Of a stretch of 64,000 bases of DNA, positions 55,390 through 64,000 are shown piece after piece. Source of the DNA: Gemmatimonadota bacterium (lineage in GTDB: Bacteria > Gemmatimonadota > Gemmatimonadetes > Longimicrobiales > Gaopeijiaceae); NCBI GenBank assembly GCA_022563405.1, contig JADFNK010000006.1, forward strand, positions 1 through 64,000. Reading direction: 5' to 3'. Both the position numbers and the translations under genes were made by a program. The notes beneath the pieces are model-generated. The model worked only from the letters and a program-made list of their open reading frames with translations, did no database searches and was not told the DNA's origin. Each line of letters starts with the position of its first letter. Position 1 is the first letter of the stretch.

Positions 55390-56768
55390 TGGTCACCCCC
55401 TGGCCCACCGGCGCCCGCAGGTCGCATCCTCGTCGGTAGCACTTCCTTGAGCTCGGCGATAGCTACCGGAGGGAGCAGCCGCGTGAAGAGCAGGAACCAG
55501 AATCCGAACCAAGCGAAGCTCCCCACCACGATACCCATCTCCACGATGGATGGCCGATAGAGTCCCCACGCGAATGGCTCGTACTCGTGGTGCAGCGACG
55601 TGACGATGATCACGTACCGCTCGAACCACATGCCGATGTTGACGAAAATCGAGATCGTAAACAGCGCGGGAATCGAGTGCCGCACTCTCTTGAACCAGAG
55701 CATGACGGGCACCATGCCGTTGCAGACGAGCATGATCCAAGTGGCCCACCAGTAATGGCCGAAGAGGCGCTCCCAGAAAGCGGCCCGCTCCACCTCTTCA
55801 CCACTGTACCACGCCATGAAGAACTCTGAGAGGTAGGCGTAAAAGACGATCAACGACGTCATCAAACAGAGCTTCGCCATGGCGTCGTAGTGCTTGTTCG
55901 TCAGGAGCGCTTCGAGACCAAACGCCTTCCTGAGTGGCACCGTCAGCGTGATCACCATCGCCACGCCCGAGAAGATGGCCCCGGCCACGAAGTAAGGAGC
56001 GAAAATCGTGGCGTGCCAGCCGGGCACGATGGTCACGGCGAAGTCCCAGGACACCACCGAGTGGACCGAGAGGACCAGAGGCGTCGCCAGCGCCGCCAGG
56101 AAAATGTACGCCTTCCCGAAGTGGTGCCACTCGCGGTCCGTGCCGCGCCAACCGAGCGAGATGACCTTGTAGAACTTCTTCCGCAAGCCCGTGGCGGCGT
56201 CCCGCGCAGCCGCCAGATCGGGAATGGTACCCAGGTAGAAGAAGACCGCCGAGACCGTGAAGTAGGTGGTCACGGCAAAGACGTCCCAGACCAACGGCGA
56301 GCGGAAGTTGGGCCACAGAAAGCGGCTGTTCGGATACGGCATCAGCCAATATCCGTGCCACACGCGTCCCATGTGGATGAGCGGGAAAAGCCCAGCGGTC
56401 ATGACAGCGAACACCGTCATGGCCTCGGCGGCGCGGTAGATGGACTGGCGCCACGGTGCGCGGAACAGAAAGAGGATCGCGGAAATCAGCGTCCCCGAGT
56501 GAGCGATTCCTACCCAGAAGACGAAGGTCGTGATGTAGGCGCCCCAGCCCACGGGGCTGTTGAGCCCGGTGACGCCGATCCCGAACCAGAGCTGAACGCC
56601 CCACGAGACCGCCAAGAGCCCGATCCCGGCGATCGACAGCGCCAGGAGCGCCCACCAGCCCCGGCCGGGACGGCCGAGGGGCCTGAGAACCGCGCGGTTG
56701 ACCTCCTCGAGGGACTGGATGTCCGGGTGGGGGACCGCCCCGCGCAGCACTTCGGTGGTGGGATTCAT
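55386..56768 (-). CDS. actC: Alternative complex III NrfD-like quinol-binding subunit ActC
   Basis: The protein is about 460 residues from the ATG that overlaps the actB stop (TGATG). It is an NrfD/PsrC-type integral membrane protein with ten predicted helices. Conserved sequences are GWGAYITTFVFWVGIAHSGT, AEAMTVFAVMTAGLFPLIHM, HSVVSWDFAVTIVPGWHATI and FYAYLSEFFMAWYSG, plus NIGMWFERYVIIVTSLHHEY. ActC carries the quinol site. It is followed directly by actE; actD is absent. Confidence 0.95.
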   Translation of the reverse strand: MNPTTEVLRGAVPHPDIQSLEEVNRAVLRPLGRPGRGWWALLALSIAGIGLLAVSWGVQLWFGIGVTGLNSPVGWGAYITTFVFWVGIAHSGTLISAILFLFRAPWRQSIYRAAEAMTVFAVMTAGLFPLIHMGRVWHGYWLMPYPNSRFLWPNFRSPLVWDVFAVTTYFTVSAVFFYLGTIPDLAAARDAATGLRKKFYKVISLGWRGTDREWHHFGKAYIFLAALATPLVLSVHSVVSWDFAVTIVPGWHATIFAPYFVAGAIFSGVAMVITLTVPLRKAFGLEALLTNKHYDAMAKLCLMTSLIVFYAYLSEFFMAWYSGEEVERAAFWERLFGHYWWATWIMLVCNGMVPVMLWFKRVRHSIPALFTISIFVNIGMWFERYVIIVTSLHHEYEPFAWGLYRPSIVEMGIVVGSFAWFGFWFLLFTRLLPPVAIAELKEVLPTRMRPAGAGGPGGDQ

Positions 56769-59700
56769 CAATGCTGCCCGGAATCCACTTCGTGGAACGT
56801 CACCTTCTTCAAGTAGCTCACCGCCGGTTGCGTATTGATCAGTTCGTCCAGGACGCGGTACGCCCGCTCGTCGCGTGAGGCCTGCGCCACCCGCGAATCC
56901 GAGTCACGGATGTTGCCGAACACGATCGCTTCGGCCGGGCAACTCTGCTGACACGCCGGAATGATCTCGCCGTCCGCGATGGTGGTTCCCGCCACCGCGG
57001 CCCGGTCCTGGTGCTTCCGAATGCGATGGATGCAGAAGGAGCACTTCTCCATGACCCCGTTCTCTCGGACGGTCACGTCGGGATTGAACTGCCAGTTGAG
57101 CGGCTCCGGAACGTGGCCCAGACCCTCGCGCACCGGCTCCTCGTCCGTGAAGGAATACCAGTTGAAAACGCGGACCTTGTACGGGCAGTTGTTCGCACAA
57201 TAACGCGTCCCCACGCAGCGGTTGTAGACCTGCGTGTTGATCCCGTCAGGCGTGTGATACGTGGCGAAGACCGGACATACGGGCTCGCAGGGGGCGTTCC
57301 CACAGTGCTGACAAATCATCGGTAGGAACCGCACGTCCACCGGCCCCGCATGGCTCGCTTCCACCACCTCGTAGTAGCGCTCCAACCGGATCCACATCAT
57401 ATCACGGCCCATGGTGACCTGGCCCTCGCCAACCCAGGGCACATTGTTCTCGGCCTGACAAGCCGTCACACAAGCACTGCAGCCCGTGCACTTGTCCAGG
57501 TCGATGGCCATCGCCCACCGGGGCTCGTTTTCATCCCCGTACTCGCCGTAGCGAGCACCCTCGAGCGGGAAGGCCTCGGGGCGACCGTCGGTCTCGACCG
57601 GCACGAAGCCTCCGACCCCCTGCAGTTCCTTCAGCGGACCGTGGTCACCCTCCTCGTCGCCGGCACCCTCGGCACCGAGGTCCGCGAGCGCGATGGCCGG
57701 AGTGATGGGCCGATCGCTCTGCGAGTCCGACCCGGCGATCGACGCGAGTCGGTGCCGGGCGCCCGTCGGCGTGACGTCCACCTTGGTCACGAAGTGCACC
57801 AATCCGCCCGAGAGGGCTTCGGCCTCGCTCGGGAGAAGGTCTAGAGCGTTGACACCGTTTCCGTCGGCAAAACGACCTGCATCAGTGTGTCCTCCGCCCA
57901 TAGCCAAGGCGATCACGTCTTCGCGGATACCGGGGTAGATCCAAACAGGTGCCTCCACCGACCCGTACGGTGTCGACAGCTCGACCACATCTCCGTTGCG
58001 AACGCCGAGGGCCTCCGCCCGGTCCGGATGAATTTCGACCCAGGAATGCCACGTGATCTTGCTGACTGGATCCGGCAATTCCTGAAGCCAGGTCCGATTG
58101 GCATTCAGAGCGCCGTCGCCGAATCGAGAGGAGGGGTAGACCATCAGATGCAGATCCCCCTCCCCATCGAACTCCGGAGGATCGAACGCTATGAGCCGAT
58201 CGGGCTGACGAAGTGTTGTCGAAGAACCGGACGGCGTCGTCCCGACCTGCGCCACCCCCACTCGAAGCGACTCGCGCCAGAAGGCATCGGCGTCGTCCGC
58301 CCCCGCCGAGGCTGCGAGATCGGCCCAGCGGCCGCGTAGATATTCGTAGAATGTCTGCACCCCCAGATCCTGTCCCATCTGGGTCGCAACAGAGAGAAGT
58401 ACGTCGCCGGTTTCCTTCGAATCGAAATGGGGAACCGGGCGCATGGTCGGCTGCCGTAGCGTCCACTGACCGGGGCGGGAGGAGGTGTCGCCCCACGCCT
58501 CGAGGAAATGCCGATCCGGAAGGATCAGATCCGCCACGGCGGCCGTCTCGTCCATCGCGGACGCGAACGACACCTTGAAGGGAACGCTGCCAAACGCCTC
58601 CCGGAAACCGGACGAGGCGGGCAAGGCATAAGCGGGATTACTTCCGTGAACGAGCACCGCGCCCACGTCACCTCCGCGCATCGCCTCGATGGCCTCCTGC
58701 ATCGGAGCGAAGCCAGCCGACGGCGCGTCGAGCTGGGGAGCGTCGTAGTGGACCGTGCGTCCCACGTTGCCAGCGACGGCATTCAAGATCGCCACCGCGA
58801 CGTTGGCCGCCGTCGCGCCGCGATGCAGCCCGGCAATACCCGGGCCCAACGCCAGGCTCGGGCCCTCCGCGAACCGCTCAGCGAGCTCGCGGATGCTCGC
58901 GGCTTCGACTCCCGTGATGCTCGCGACGTTCTCGGGGTTGTAAGCGGCCACGATATTGCGGTAGGGCCCCGCGTTGGGTCCCCCGCCCACAACATTCGCC
59001 ATCGCGAGGGCAACGAGAGCCTCGGTCCCCGGCTGGATCGGCAGCCACTCGTCGGCGTTTTGTCCGGTCAGGGAGAGGCGGGACCCCACAAACGTGAAGT
59101 GGCCCTTACGGCCCTCCTCGTCCACGCCGCTCATGCGCGCGAATCCCCGTCCGTCTCGAACCGGCGAAAGCCAACTCTCCAGGAAGTCCGCGCCGAACGA
59201 TACCAGGAAGCGGGCCTCCTCCAGATCGTACCAAGGAACCACATCCCGTCCGAAGACGATCCGACTCGCCTCGCGGAGGGGTGCCTCGGCGAGGGGGTCG
59301 TACCGGACAACTTGCCCGCCAGTCGCGCCAGCAAAGTCGGACATCAAGCCCGTCAGGGAAGTCCCGACCGATCCCGTAAGCAGGTAGTACCCGCCCGCAT
59401 CAGCCAGGCGCTCCGCGACCATCCCCTCTGCGTCCTCCCATGAAATGGGCTGCAGCTCCTGACCCTGCCGGAGCATCGGACCCGTAAAACGATCCGGGTT
59501 GTAGAGCGCTTGGAGACTCGAGTGGCCACGCGAGCAAAGCGATCCTCGCGACACAGGATGTTCGGGGTTGCCCTCGACCTTCACGACACGCCCCTCCCGC
59601 GTGCGCACCCACATGCCGCACCCGGCATCGCACTCTCCACACACGGTCGTGTACCACGTCGCCACGCCCGGCGTGATCTCCTCCGGGGCCGTTACGTACG

Positions 59701-59806
59701 GCATGAGCTTCTCGACCTTGTCGGTCGAGCAGCCCAACACACCGACCCCCGCACCGCTGGCGCCGACGACCTTCAGGAAGTCACGTCTCTTCAGTCCGTC
59801 GCTCAT
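56768..59806 (-). CDS. actB: Alternative complex III molybdopterin-like/Fe-S subunit ActB
   Basis: The protein is about 1012 residues from the ATG giving MSDGLKRRDF. A twin-arginine leader (KRRDFLKVVGASGAGVGVLG) is followed by a molybdopterin oxidoreductase-like domain with CGECDAGCGMWVR. The C-terminal ferredoxin-like domain holds the clusters CTGCSACVTACQAENNVP, CQHCGNAPCEPVCPVFATYH and CVGTRYCANNCPYKVRVFNW, then CSFCIHRIRK. ActB wires electrons between the haem subunits and ActC. Export would need the Tat system, of which tatA is in the window. Confidence 0.95.
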   Translation of the reverse strand: MSDGLKRRDFLKVVGASGAGVGVLGCSTDKVEKLMPYVTAPEEITPGVATWYTTVCGECDAGCGMWVRTREGRVVKVEGNPEHPVSRGSLCSRGHSSLQALYNPDRFTGPMLRQGQELQPISWEDAEGMVAERLADAGGYYLLTGSVGTSLTGLMSDFAGATGGQVVRYDPLAEAPLREASRIVFGRDVVPWYDLEEARFLVSFGADFLESWLSPVRDGRGFARMSGVDEEGRKGHFTFVGSRLSLTGQNADEWLPIQPGTEALVALAMANVVGGGPNAGPYRNIVAAYNPENVASITGVEAASIRELAERFAEGPSLALGPGIAGLHRGATAANVAVAILNAVAGNVGRTVHYDAPQLDAPSAGFAPMQEAIEAMRGGDVGAVLVHGSNPAYALPASSGFREAFGSVPFKVSFASAMDETAAVADLILPDRHFLEAWGDTSSRPGQWTLRQPTMRPVPHFDSKETGDVLLSVATQMGQDLGVQTFYEYLRGRWADLAASAGADDADAFWRESLRVGVAQVGTTPSGSSTTLRQPDRLIAFDPPEFDGEGDLHLMVYPSSRFGDGALNANRTWLQELPDPVSKITWHSWVEIHPDRAEALGVRNGDVVELSTPYGSVEAPVWIYPGIREDVIALAMGGGHTDAGRFADGNGVNALDLLPSEAEALSGGLVHFVTKVDVTPTGARHRLASIAGSDSQSDRPITPAIALADLGAEGAGDEEGDHGPLKELQGVGGFVPVETDGRPEAFPLEGARYGEYGDENEPRWAMAIDLDKCTGCSACVTACQAENNVPWVGEGQVTMGRDMMWIRLERYYEVVEASHAGPVDVRFLPMICQHCGNAPCEPVCPVFATYHTPDGINTQVYNRCVGTRYCANNCPYKVRVFNWYSFTDEEPVREGLGHVPEPLNWQFNPDVTVRENGVMEKCSFCIHRIRKHQDRAAVAGTTIADGEIIPACQQSCPAEAIVFGNIRDSDSRVAQASRDERAYRVLDELINTQPAVSYLKKVTFHEVDSGQH

Positions 59807-59825
59807 AATCAGTTGGCTTCCAAGA

Positions 59826-60377
59826 TCAATAGTGGCAGACGGCACAGTCCCGAGAGGCGCCGCGCTCCATGTGGCAACTGACACACCAGCCCATCCCAAG
59901 AGGCTGGTTGACCTCCTCGATAACCGTCATTTCCTGGACCTCCCCATGGCAGGTCGCGCAGTCGATTTCGGCGGCGATGTGCCGCATGTGGGGAAAATGG
60001 ACGTGGTCCGCGACCTTGTAGATCCGAACCCAGGGAATCGGCTCCTGCCTCTCCCAGTAACCGCGGACGTTATCGATTTCCGCCTGCTGCCGTTCATCGG
60101 TCCCGCGGATGATCTGGTGGCACCCCCAGCAGGTCGCGACCGGTGGGATGCCGGCATCGACTGACCGCTCTGCCGAGAAGTGGCAGTACTGGCAGTCGAT
60201 TTGATCCTGACCGGCGTGAATGGTATGGGGGAAGGCGATCGGCTGGACCCTGCTGTCCTCACCGCCCGTGACCGCCGCACCACTCTCCTGCGCTTCTACG
60301 AACGATGCCTGTACGAACGCCGTTGAAACCAGGAGTGTGAGAGCGACGACGGATGCACGGATCCATCGCTTCGTCAT
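59826..60377 (-). CDS. actA: Alternative complex III pentahaem cytochrome c subunit ActA
   Basis: The protein is about 183 residues from the ATG giving MTKRWIRASV, with a signal peptide to FVEAQE. Five haem-binding C-x-x-C-H sites are present (CQYCH, CWGCH, CATCH, CVSCH, CAVCH), as in ActA. It accepts electrons in the periplasm within ACIII. It is the first gene of the operon, and a candidate promoter lies upstream. Confidence 0.95.
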   Translation of the reverse strand: MTKRWIRASVVALTLLVSTAFVQASFVEAQESGAAVTGGEDSRVQPIAFPHTIHAGQDQIDCQYCHFSAERSVDAGIPPVATCWGCHQIIRGTDERQQAEIDNVRGYWERQEPIPWVRIYKVADHVHFPHMRHIAAEIDCATCHGEVQEMTVIEEVNQPLGMGWCVSCHMERGASRDCAVCHY

Positions 60378-60438
60378 ATGCCCTGCCGCGCGGATGGGAG
60401 TGGGTGGGTGTGAGATTTTGTCGGTGTCGATCGGCCGG

Positions 60439-60467
60439 AAGTTATGTGAGCCTCCAGAGGGTGTCAA
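60439..60467 (-). promoter_or_regulatory. Candidate promoter of the act operon
   Basis: On the minus strand a perfect TTGACA is followed after 17 bases by TAACTT, about 60 bases before the actA start. The 233-base divergent gap to moxR also holds an A+T-rich stretch (GTATATATAAG) and a direct repeat of AGAACCTTT (two copies, two bases apart), which may be part of the moxR promoter region. Confidence 0.45.
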
Positions 60468-60610
60468 CGCTGCCGCACGCTCATAAAAACGTGCCTACAG
60501 TCTACAAAAACGGTGTATATATAAGAACCTTTTGAGAACCTTTCCTTCGTACCCGGGTTTTACTTTCCCCGCCCTCGGCGAGCCTTCCAAAGGTCGGATG
60601 GATATTAACT

Positions 60611-61585
60611 TTGACTGATACCGCAACCGTCACCGACATCCCACGATCGCTCGACCTGCTCGACAGCCTGATCGCCGAGGTCGAACGGGTCTTCCACGGC
60701 AAGGAAGATGTCGTACGTCTGGCGGTCGCGGCCCTCCTCGCCCGCGGCCATATTCTCTTCGAGGACGTCCCCGGGGTAGGGAAAACCACGCTGGCTCGGG
60801 CCCTCGGGACCGCTCTTGGTCTCTCGTTCCGCCGCATCCAATTTACGAGCGACCTCCTCCCGTCCGACGTGCTGGGTGTATCGATCTTCAACCCCCGCAC
60901 CTCGGAGTTCGAGATCAGGCTCGGGCCGATCTTCACGAATCTCCTCCTTGCCGACGAGATCAACCGGGCGCCCCCGCGGACGCAAAGTGGCCTTCTTCAG
61001 GCCATGCAGGAGGGGGAGGTCAGCTTGGACGACGAGACGTTCCAACTGCCACAGCCCTTCATGGTGATGGCGACGCAGAACCCCCTGGAACACCACGGCA
61101 CCTATCCGCTTCCCGAGAGCCAGGTCGATCGTTTTCTCATGCGGCTGACGATCGGATATCCGGGTGAAAGCGCCGAGCGACGGATTCTCCTGGAATCCAC
61201 TAGAGACGATCCCTGGGAACGTCGCATCAAGGCCGTCCTCGAGCCGGAGCAGGTTTTGGGGTTGCAGAAAGAAGTGTCACGAATCGAGGTAGACGATTCC
61301 CTCGTCGGCTACATCATGGACATCGTACAGAGAACCCGGGTCGATCCCCGGCTTCAGATGGGCGTGAGCCCTCGCGGCGCCATCGGGTTGTTGGGTGCAT
61401 CCCGGGCCTATGCTCTCCTCAGCGGGCGAAATTTTCTGGTACCGAGCGACGTGCAGAGGCTCGCCATGCCGTGTTTGGCCCATCGAATTCTTCCGGTGGG
61501 CGCGAGCGCGGCCAGCCACGAAGCACATGAAGAAGCCGGAGCAATCGTGCGGGACATTCTCGAGGACATCCCGGTCCCGGTTTAG
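60611..61585 (+). CDS. MoxR family AAA+ ATPase
   Basis: This is a 324-residue AAA+ ATPase of the MoxR group. Walker A is FEDVPGVGKTTLARAL, Walker B is LLADEINRAPPRTQSGLLQA, sensor 1 is MATQNPLEHHGTYPLPESQ and sensor 2 is VSPRGAIGLLGASRAY. The TTG start has only a weak ribosome site. MoxR proteins work with DUF58 and transglutaminase proteins, as here, in a chaperone-like unit for membrane or secreted proteins. It is divergent from the act operon. Confidence 0.93.
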   Translation: MTDTATVTDIPRSLDLLDSLIAEVERVFHGKEDVVRLAVAALLARGHILFEDVPGVGKTTLARALGTALGLSFRRIQFTSDLLPSDVLGVSIFNPRTSEFEIRLGPIFTNLLLADEINRAPPRTQSGLLQAMQEGEVSLDDETFQLPQPFMVMATQNPLEHHGTYPLPESQVDRFLMRLTIGYPGESAERRILLESTRDDPWERRIKAVLEPEQVLGLQKEVSRIEVDDSLVGYIMDIVQRTRVDPRLQMGVSPRGAIGLLGASRAYALLSGRNFLVPSDVQRLAMPCLAHRILPVGASAASHEAHEEAGAIVRDILEDIPVPV

Positions 61586-61621
61586 GTCGGGTCCGGGTCT
61601 AAGGCCAGAAGGCCTCCTGGG

Positions 61622-62680
61622 ATGCTGACCGCTCTGCGAAACGTGTGGAGGAGGCTCCGCGCCTGGCGACGTATCCGTTTTACGGCTGGCGGCATCTTGT
61701 TCAGTGCGGGCTCGCTGGCTATCGGATTCGCAGCGGTCAATACCGGCAACAACCTGCTCCATCTTCTCTTCGGAGCCATGCTCGGCTTCATCACCTTGTC
61801 CGGCTGGCTCTCCGAGCGAGTCCTTCGCCAACTGGAGATTCGAAGACGTACCCCGCGGGGCGTCACCGTGGACAAGCCGCTCCGCATCACGTACAACGTG
61901 ACGAATCGGAAGCGGTGGTTCCCCACCCTCGCCGTCGACCTGATCGAAACAGGACTCCCGGAGCCCGCTTTCATCGGTCGGATCGGAGCCGGGGAGTCGG
62001 TGGTGGTGGGCTCGAAGAATCAGTTCGTCCAGCGCGGTGTCTTCCCACTCGAGACGCTGACTCTCTCCACATCCTTCCCTTTCGGCCTGTTCACCAAGGA
62101 GCGTGACGTGCCGCTACCCGGCGAGCTCGTCATCTGGCCGAGGTCGGACCGACGCGTACGCCTTTCGGCGCCCCCCGGAGGACGTGGCAGGCCGCAGTTT
62201 TCCGACTCTTCGGAAGGTGCTCCAAGCGCCCGCGGCGAGTACCGGGGGCTGCGAGAGTACCGGGTGGGAGACGACCCGAGGGACATTCATTGGAGGACCA
62301 CGGCCAAGCTCGGGACGCCGGTGACGAGAGAGTACGACTACGAGGCCAACGAGACCATACGGATTTGTCTGGACACACGAGGGGAGCCCGGGCTGCCGGC
62401 TGAGGCCGTCATCGAAGTCGCGGCTGCGGTGGCCGCCCGGGCGTACCGACGCGGACGCCGCTTCGGACTCACTACGTGTACGTCGGAACTCGAACCCGGT
62501 GGTGGCTCCGGTCAGTTCGAGCGGGTGCTCGACTTGCTCGCGCGGGTGGATTTCGATCCATCCGCTCCCCGCCTGGTGCCGCCGATCGACCCCATGCGAT
62601 GTGTCCTCGTATCTCTCTCGGTTGAACAAAGAGGATCGTACGGGGCTTACATCATTCCCGCCGGCGGCCCCGCCGAGTGA
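61622..62680 (+). CDS. DUF58 domain-containing membrane protein
   Basis: This is a 352-residue protein. Two close membrane segments lie near residues 20-60 (FTAGGILFSAGSLAIGFAAV and LLHLLFGAMLGFITLSGW). A beta-sandwich region follows. The DUF58 core is GLREYRVGDDPRDIHWRTTA, then KLGTPVTREYDYEANETIRI, a vWA-like start. It is the usual partner of MoxR and TgpA. Its stop overlaps the next start as GTGA. Confidence 0.92.
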   Translation: MLTALRNVWRRLRAWRRIRFTAGGILFSAGSLAIGFAAVNTGNNLLHLLFGAMLGFITLSGWLSERVLRQLEIRRRTPRGVTVDKPLRITYNVTNRKRWFPTLAVDLIETGLPEPAFIGRIGAGESVVVGSKNQFVQRGVFPLETLTLSTSFPFGLFTKERDVPLPGELVIWPRSDRRVRLSAPPGGRGRPQFSDSSEGAPSARGEYRGLREYRVGDDPRDIHWRTTAKLGTPVTREYDYEANETIRICLDTRGEPGLPAEAVIEVAAAVAARAYRRGRRFGLTTCTSELEPGGGSGQFERVLDLLARVDFDPSAPRLVPPIDPMRCVLVSLSVEQRGSYGAYIIPAGGPAE

Positions 62681-64000
62681 GCCTCGATCTCCTACACCGG
62701 CGCTTGGTCGTCGCCATGGGTCTTGTCGCCCTCACCGCGTTTGCCGGGGGTGCCGGTTTCGAGCCGATCAGCACGGTTCTGGCGGCTCTCGCCCTGACCC
62801 TCGCCTTCGTATGGCAACCCGAGTCCGATGTCTCCCTGAGGGTCGAGCGCTTCTTGTTGCCACTCGCCATAATAATGGCGCTGCGGGCCTTGTACGTCTT
62901 CGTGATCGGAGACGATGTCGTAATTCCTGTCGTCGACCTTCTGCTGCTCCTTTTATGCGCAGAAGCCCTCAGATCACTCGACGCCCCCAACGACTCCCGT
63001 CTGTACTACCTGACCTTCGCCTTGATTCTCGCGGCCGCCGCCTACCGGCCCGGCGTTCTCTTCGCTCTTACGTTCGTAACCTACGTGGTGTTGGCCACCG
63101 TCGCCCTTGTGGTCGGGCATCTGCGGCGGAAAGCCGAGCAGCACCGTGTACGTGAGGCCCTGGTGAGCCGGCGATTCCTGGCCGGCATGGTCGTGCTCTC
63201 CGGTGTCACGTTGATGATGAGCGGATTTGTGTTCGTCGCATTCCCGAGATTCTCGAGCGGATGGGCGGCTCGCGGGGAGGTCCTGGCGACGTCCATCGCC
63301 GGATTCTCCGACCAGGTTTCGATCGGAGAACACGGTTCCAGAATTTACCCGAACCCGGAGATCGTGCTCCGCGTGGAGTTCCCGGACGGCACACCCGAAG
63401 ACCTCTTCAGTCTCCACTGGCGCGGCCGCTCTTACGACCGCTTCGACGGAGTGCGCTGGAGCCGATCGAACAGTCTTCTTCCATCCATCGGCCCGGCGCG
63501 GTGGTACGAGGCCTGGGGAGAAGGAAGAGTGCGGCAGCAGATCTACAGTGCCCCCTTGGACGTGCCTGTGCTTTTCGCACTCCATCCTCTTTTGGACGTG
63601 AGATCGAACAACCCCAGAATCGAACCGCTCTTCGACAACGCGGGCGACCACATCTACTGGGGCTCAGGCGTCCCCTCGTACGAGGTTCTGTCCGTAGCTG
63701 ACCGCCCCGCGCCCGAAGCATTACGGGAGGCGGGCTCCGGTTTTTCGCCGGCCCGTGCCTATTACACCCAGCTGCCCCCTCTTCCCCAACGGGTGAGCGA
63801 CCTCGCGGACTCCCTCACACAAGGACTGGATAACAATTACGACAGAGTGACCGCGATCAACGACTTCTTTCATACTGAGTTCGACTACACGCTCCAACTC
63901 CCGCGCTCGGCCCGGGAGGCAACCCTGGATTACTTCCTCTTCGAGCGTGGAGAGGGCCACTGCGAGTATTTTTCGACGGCCATGGTGATCCTCCTACGGG
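62677..64000 (+). CDS. Transglutaminase TgpA-type membrane protein, 5' part, cut by window end
   Basis: The gene is missing from the ORF track because no stop occurs before the window end. The GTG start overlaps the DUF58 stop (GTGA) and opens MSLDLLHRRLVVAMGLVALT. About five N-terminal membrane segments (residues 10-180) precede a long periplasmic part. The N-terminal domain is the TgpA (DUF3488) type (SLHWRGRSYDRFDGVRWSRS). The transglutaminase core begins near residue 380; the catalytic Cys is in GEGHCEYFSTAMVILL near the end of the window. It completes the moxR-DUF58-tgpA trio. Confidence 0.92.
   Translation, partial: MSLDLLHRRLVVAMGLVALTAFAGGAGFEPISTVLAALALTLAFVWQPESDVSLRVERFLLPLAIIMALRALYVFVIGDDVVIPVVDLLLLLLCAEALRSLDAPNDSRLYYLTFALILAAAAYRPGVLFALTFVTYVVLATVALVVGHLRRKAEQHRVREALVSRRFLAGMVVLSGVTLMMSGFVFVAFPRFSSGWAARGEVLATSIAGFSDQVSIGEHGSRIYPNPEIVLRVEFPDGTPEDLFSLHWRGRSYDRFDGVRWSRSNSLLPSIGPARWYEAWGEGRVRQQIYSAPLDVPVLFALHPLLDVRSNNPRIEPLFDNAGDHIYWGSGVPSYEVLSVADRPAPEALREAGSGFSPARAYYTQLPPLPQRVSDLADSLTQGLDNNYDRVTAINDFFHTEFDYTLQLPRSAREATLDYFLFERGEGHCEYFSTAMVILLR

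Overview
The window reads as a 64 kb piece of a GC-rich, Gram-negative, aerobic bacterial chromosome. Several features fit Gemmatimonadota or a close diderm relative: a quinol-oxidising alternative complex III (ACIII), a short primary-type sigma factor, BamA-like outer-membrane proteins, secreted S9 and M19 peptidases and a large BNR-repeat secreted protein. This placement is inference from gene content; there is no rRNA gene in the window. I found no tRNA, rRNA, CRISPR array or phage module. Most of the window is ordinary housekeeping and scavenging DNA, with a few decayed genes and one small insertion.

Layout. 0-2 kb: two tandem PilT-type ATPases on the minus strand, the second cut by the window edge, followed by a relic of a FAD/BBE oxidase. 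2-10 kb: a plus-strand run of membrane, secreted and lipoprotein genes (DUF6159, M19 dipeptidase, S9 peptidase, DUF3500, cyclase). 9.8-12.5 kb: an NmrA-like oxidoreductase divergent from a MarR regulator with a near-perfect palindrome between them, then a secreted metallo-beta-lactamase-fold protein. 12.5-25 kb: ppdK, a BNR-repeat protein, a secreted amidohydrolase, a truncated aminotransferase, pckA, a 307 bp element with terminal inverted repeats, and maeB. PpdK, PckA and MaeB together form the PEP/pyruvate/oxaloacetate node. 25-30 kb: two BamA-like outer-membrane proteins flanking a sigma-70 gene. 30-36.5 kb: ssb, polA (proofreading site apparently lost), a cold-shock gene with its own terminator, and a TPR lytic transglycosylase.

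36.6-49.5 kb is one long minus-strand run: gcvH, gcvP, lplA (frameshifted), two tandem oligopeptide-binding lipoproteins, oppB, oppC, oppD, oppF and an orphan exbB, ending in a strong hairpin terminator. It links peptide import to glycine catabolism. 49.7-53.4 kb, plus strand: acyl-CoA dehydrogenase, tatA, a TrmJ-like methyltransferase and a GAF-GGDEF protein. 53.5-60.4 kb, minus strand: actA-actB-actC-actE-actF, with no actD in its usual slot. 60.6-64 kb, plus strand: moxR, DUF58 and the 5' part of a transglutaminase (TgpA-type) gene cut by the window end.

The points most worth checking are the inverted-repeat element that supplies the maeB stop codon and lies 14 bp from pckA, the actD-less ACIII operon, the MarR operator, the OppC N-terminal fusion and the set of decayed genes. 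No clearly new multi-gene system is evident.
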